From positions 1 through 36,537 of the forward strand of contig JAHIVN010000114.1 in the NCBI GenBank assembly GCA_018816645.1: 36,537 nt of DNA, written 5' to 3'. The position numbers and the translations under genes were made by a program. This DNA is from Patescibacteria group bacterium (GTDB taxonomy: Bacteria; Patescibacteriota; Dojkabacteria; JAHIVN01). Positions 33,666 to 36,537 of this stretch are shown one piece after another (position 1 is the first letter of the stretch; every line of letters begins with the position of its first letter). Below the pieces are notes generated by a model. That model was not told where the DNA came from. It saw nothing but the letters and a program-made list of their open reading frames with translations, and did not search any database.

Positions 33666-34214
33666 ATGAAAAACCCAGCTACAATCGATATTCCCTTCCC
33701 ATTATTTCTTGTCATAATAGTAGTTATCTTTTCAATCGTTTTTTTTCTTACAGCTGCGATGGTTCATCTTTCAAAAAAAGTTAGGATCTTGACAAAAATC
33801 AGGTACGGATTTGGAGGGAAGCCGATTTTTTCTATGCTTGTGTTCCTATTTATAGTATTATCGATACCGCTTACACTTTTTGCTTCCTCAAAATCAATCA
33901 ATATGATTCAGAAGGCAAGTGCCCAAAAAGATATTCTTGTCGAAATCCAGGATGTTGGAAAGCTAAATGAGGATCACTTTGTTTCATTTATGACCGTTCC
34001 TTATGTTGACGAAACGGCTTGGGCGGGCAAAACCTATACAGTTAGCTGGGAGATTCGAGGAGAGATCGATTATGAAAAGATGGAAAAGGATGTAAATCAA
34101 TCAAATCCAAGTTACTTCAAAAAACTGCTTCCCAATGGAAAATACCGGGTCAAGGTAGTAGTTGAAAGTGACAATTTTAGAGTGCAAAGATTTGAAGATT
34201 TCGTTTTAGAGTGA
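33666..34214 (+). CDS. Two-helix membrane protein of the secretion cluster
   Basis: Function not recognised. The 182-residue protein has two hydrophobic segments (about 11-34 and 53-75), then an outside-facing, beta-rich C-terminal part (about 80-182) with TYTVSWEIRGEIDYEKM and LPNGKYRVKVVVESDNFRVQ. The second segment is followed by Ala-Ser-rich residues but no cleavage site is obvious. A GTG at 33663, directly before the ATG, is an equal start. It lies between virB4 and the CAP gene (7-base gap), so it is probably a structural part of the machine. Confidence 0.7.
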   Translation: MKNPATIDIPFPLFLVIIVVIFSIVFFLTAAMVHLSKKVRILTKIRYGFGGKPIFSMLVFLFIVLSIPLTLFASSKSINMIQKASAQKDILVEIQDVGKLNEDHFVSFMTVPYVDETAWAGKTYTVSWEIRGEIDYEKMEKDVNQSNPSYFKKLLPNGKYRVKVVVESDNFRVQRFEDFVLE

Positions 34215-34221
34215 AAAATCT

Positions 34222-35670
34222 ATGGATGAACTTATCAAAAGCAACGTGATCAAGATCAAAAGATTTGTGACTTCCAGATTCTTGTTGGGGGCAGTTCTTG
34301 TTGTATGTATTTTTAATCTGCTCGCGACAAGAATTCTTCCAAAGGATATATTTCTTGTATATGCATCAAATATTAATGTTAGTGAACTTGTAAATTATAC
34401 AAATGCTGAGAGAAGTGCAAGGAATCTTGGGACTTTGACTGTCGATTCGAGATTGGTATCGGCTGCCTATGCCAAAGGACAGGATATGCTTGAAAAGGAT
34501 TATTGGGCTCATTATGGGCCAAACGGAGAGTCTCCCTGGATATTTATCTCTCAGGCAGGATACTCCTATGTATATGCTGGAGAAAATCTTGCAAAGGACT
34601 TTTCGAGTGCAGCCCCGATCCATAGTGCCTGGATGGCAAGTCCGACTCATAGAGATAATATCATCAATGTGAATTATACAAATATTGGGATAGCTGCAGT
34701 AACTGGGGATTTTCAGGGGCAGGAAACAACCATAGTAGTTCAAATGTTTGGTTCACTTGAGCTACAACAGTCAGTTCTCCCAGCCGAAAGCCAGCTTCCA
34801 ACTACTGGAGATGAGGATTTATTCGACAACCCAAGTTTGAAACTAGAACCGCCAACCCTGACAAGTCCAACTGATGGTGAGATATTAATGGATGCTGCGT
34901 TTACTGTTCGTGGAGTATCTGAAAAAGCCCGGGAAGTGAGAATATATGACAGCAGTGATAGGAAAGGGGACGCTGACGTGAAGGACGATGATAATTTTGA
35001 GTTTATTACAACTGAGCCTTACGATGAGGGGAAGCACATTCTTTCAGCAAAAGCACTGAGAGATGGAAAGGTTGCCAGTGACAGCTCAAACAAGGTCATA
35101 ATAACTGTGGATACTATTGCTCCAAGTTTTATCGTAGACAGTGCTGAGGTAGAATACTACGAAATCAACGACCTTGGGAGAAAATACCACTTTCTGATAG
35201 AAGTCCAAGATAATCCAAGTGAGGTAAAGGGAAAATATGATGATGATGTGATTATATTTGCTCTTGTCGATGAATCGTGGAAAGCCTCCTTACTAATTGA
35301 TCCTGCGAACTTACATTCATTGTACCTGTCTGCACTCGACAAAGCCGGAAATTCAACTGAAACGGAATTTTCAGCTAGTGAGTTGGAAGAACTTCTACAA
35401 AAACTGGGTCCTGATTTAAGTGGTGATCTGTCGGTGAAATCTCAAAAGTGGTTCCTTGATGATATATGGGAGAGGATCTTTACAAGGACGCTTCGAGGAC
35501 AAGTGAACTTTTTCATCACTCTCATTATGATAATTATCCTTATCGTTGAGCAGATTATGCTTGCAAAGACAGGACTTACTAAGGGGGCGTCAAATAACTA
35601 TTTGCATATTCCTGTTTTTATAGTTTTGCTTTTTGCGAGTCTTTTAGGTGGCGGAGGCGAGATTCTTTAA
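34222..35670 (+). CDS. CAP/SCP-domain surface protein with Ig-like domain and C-terminal membrane helix
   Basis: 482 residues. An N-terminal membrane segment (about 19-36) is followed by a CAP (cysteine-rich secretory protein/SCP-like) domain at about 50-175: VNYTNAERSARNLGTL, KDYWAHYGPNGESPWIF, YAGENLAKDF and HSAWMASPTHRDNIINVNYT. The conserved His and Glu positions of the CAP cavity are present. Residues about 205-300 look like a bacterial Ig-like repeat (LTSPTDGEILMDAAFTVRGV), with a second beta-rich part to about 385. Two hydrophobic stretches near the end (about 432-448 and 459-475) flank TKGASNNYL. Such a CAP protein within a VirB4 cluster suggests a role in the cell surface of the apparatus, perhaps adhesion or wall processing. 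Confidence 0.83.
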   Translation: MDELIKSNVIKIKRFVTSRFLLGAVLVVCIFNLLATRILPKDIFLVYASNINVSELVNYTNAERSARNLGTLTVDSRLVSAAYAKGQDMLEKDYWAHYGPNGESPWIFISQAGYSYVYAGENLAKDFSSAAPIHSAWMASPTHRDNIINVNYTNIGIAAVTGDFQGQETTIVVQMFGSLELQQSVLPAESQLPTTGDEDLFDNPSLKLEPPTLTSPTDGEILMDAAFTVRGVSEKAREVRIYDSSDRKGDADVKDDDNFEFITTEPYDEGKHILSAKALRDGKVASDSSNKVIITVDTIAPSFIVDSAEVEYYEINDLGRKYHFLIEVQDNPSEVKGKYDDDVIIFALVDESWKASLLIDPANLHSLYLSALDKAGNSTETEFSASELEELLQKLGPDLSGDLSVKSQKWFLDDIWERIFTRTLRGQVNFFITLIMIIILIVEQIMLAKTGLTKGASNNYLHIPVFIVLLFASLLGGGGEIL

Positions 35671-35696
35671 TATTTAACTCTTTTAAGAGAGTAAGC

Positions 35697-36515
35697 GTGT
35701 TCAAGTACATAATTACGAATAGAAGAAGTATCTTTTATGCACTGCTGGTTGGACTGGGTTTGCTATTCGGGCTACAGGTTTTAAAAGACTATGGAACCAA
35801 GGAGTTTCTATATGCAATATGTGGCACTGCGTTAGTGGTTTTTTTGGAGATATATCTTAACTGGCGCTATGCAACAAAGGTTCTCCGGCAAGTAGATATG
35901 CCCTCAGTGAATGTCTATTCGCTCTGGGGACATCTGTTAAATCATATAATGCTTCCGTTATTACTACTATTTTCGGTTTCAGGTTTTATATTTTTTCATA
36001 AAGATGATTTGATAAGGATTATTGTTATAGCTTTGATGTCAGTTGTATTTGTGATTCTATTCATAAACATACGTTCATATTATGAAGACGAATTCAAAAC
36101 CGAGGAAAAAACTCGGTATGTATATGAAGTAATGAAGCTGATAATATTTTTCTTTGGGCTGAATCTGATCATAAATCTCGAGGTTTTCTGGGGGCTGGAT
36201 ATCTGGATAAGCGCTTTTCTGGTATCATTACTTGTTACAATACTTGGTATGCTTCTTATATACAGAAAGAGTCAACTAGGGATAATCCAAGGAGGGTATG
36301 TGATTGGCTCAGCTGTTGTTGTCGCATTATCATTTTTGGTCCTGCATAGCGCTGGTGTGATAATGCTTGGTGTTAACGTAACAGTCTTCCTACTTTTTTA
36401 TTTCTTATTTTCTATCTTGAATCATCGGCTTGATAGAACCCTAACAAAGGGAATATTTTTAGAATATGTTCTAATTCTTCTGTTTGCATTTTTACTATTT
36501 TGTGGTATTAGTTAG
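35697..36515 (+). CDS. Polytopic membrane protein
   Basis: Function not recognised. The 272-residue protein has about eight or nine hydrophobic segments over its whole length, for example FYALLVGLGLLFGLQVL, YAICGTALVVFLEIYL and LIRIIVIALMSVVFVILF, with a basic loop (LNWRYATKVLRQVD). No cofactor or transport motif was seen. The start is GTG at 35697; no ATG in frame would keep the first helix. It follows the CAP gene by 26 bases, so it is probably co-transcribed. Position fits the integral membrane channel gene (VirB6-like) of a type IV secretion cluster, but the sequence does not prove it. Confidence 0.65.
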   Translation: MFKYIITNRRSIFYALLVGLGLLFGLQVLKDYGTKEFLYAICGTALVVFLEIYLNWRYATKVLRQVDMPSVNVYSLWGHLLNHIMLPLLLLFSVSGFIFFHKDDLIRIIVIALMSVVFVILFINIRSYYEDEFKTEEKTRYVYEVMKLIIFFFGLNLIINLEVFWGLDIWISAFLVSLLVTILGMLLIYRKSQLGIIQGGYVIGSAVVVALSFLVLHSAGVIMLGVNVTVFLLFYFLFSILNHRLDRTLTKGIFLEYVLILLFAFLLFCGIS

Positions 36516-36537
36516 TTCTTATTTTTTAGATCTATAA

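Noticed and set aside
1-36537. UGA read as glycine or tryptophan, as in SR1/Gracilibacteria or mycoplasmas
   Set aside because: Many full-length genes of normal size end at TGA and no family protein is broken by internal TGA.
1-36537. CRISPR arrays, tRNA and rRNA genes
   Set aside because: No regularly spaced repeats and no tRNA- or rRNA-like stretch was seen; all gaps are shorter than 300 bases.

Overview
This window looks like a chromosome segment from a Candidate Phyla Radiation (Patescibacteria) bacterium with an AT-rich, densely packed genome. Evidence: a nearly complete ribosomal-protein super-operon with rpmD (L30) missing between rpsE and rplO, very few Shine-Dalgarno sequences, many lysine-rich tails on ribosomal proteins, and CPR-typical neighbours (PEGA protein, DUF4012 protein, PrgI/VirB4 apparatus with a CAP-domain protein). 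TGA ends many genes (fusA, rplX, map and others), so the standard bacterial code applies and the SR1/Gracilibacteria UGA-Gly code does not. The exact phylum cannot be fixed from the sequence alone; Dojkabacteria or Microgenomates-like lineages are possible.

Layout. 1-121: the C-terminal tail of an IS3/IS481-type transposase running in from the left. 279-2390: fusA (EF-G). 2645-4164: tuf and rpsJ, with tandem promoters before tuf and an intrinsic terminator or attenuator after rpsJ. 4306-16979: rplC, an unexpected membrane-anchored coiled-coil gene, rplD, rplW, rplB, rpsS, rplV, rpsC, rplP, rpmC, rpsQ, rplN, rplX, rplE, rpsZ, rpsH, rplF, rplR, rpsE, rplO, secY, adk, map. 17095-21415: a new unit from a good promoter, with infA, rpmJ, rpsM, rpsK, rpsD, rpoA, rplQ, rplM, rpsI. 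21530-25791: a membrane PEGA protein, a giant pseudo-epimerase/DUF4012 fusion and greA. 25820-28058 (minus strand): a two-gene, split PEP-synthase/rifampin-phosphotransferase-like dikinase, divergent from a TrmB-type regulator (28139-28906), with a perfect palindrome between them. 29131-36515: a type IV secretion-like cluster of a PrgI fusion, a VirB4 N-domain-like protein, the VirB4 ATPase, two membrane proteins and a CAP/SCP-domain surface protein.

The first 21 kb is the translation, transcription and protein-export core. The most unusual points within it are an EF-Tu whose normally near-invariant GTPase motifs are altered (NKxD is NIFD, RGIT is KSMT), an L4 protein carrying a C-terminal domain resembling the RNA polymerase alpha C-terminal domain, and the membrane coiled-coil gene overlapping the start of that L4 gene. 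The last 15 kb looks like envelope and secretion functions plus one small regulated phosphotransfer module of unknown substrate. No gene-free stretch exceeds 300 bases. No tRNA, rRNA or CRISPR array was seen.
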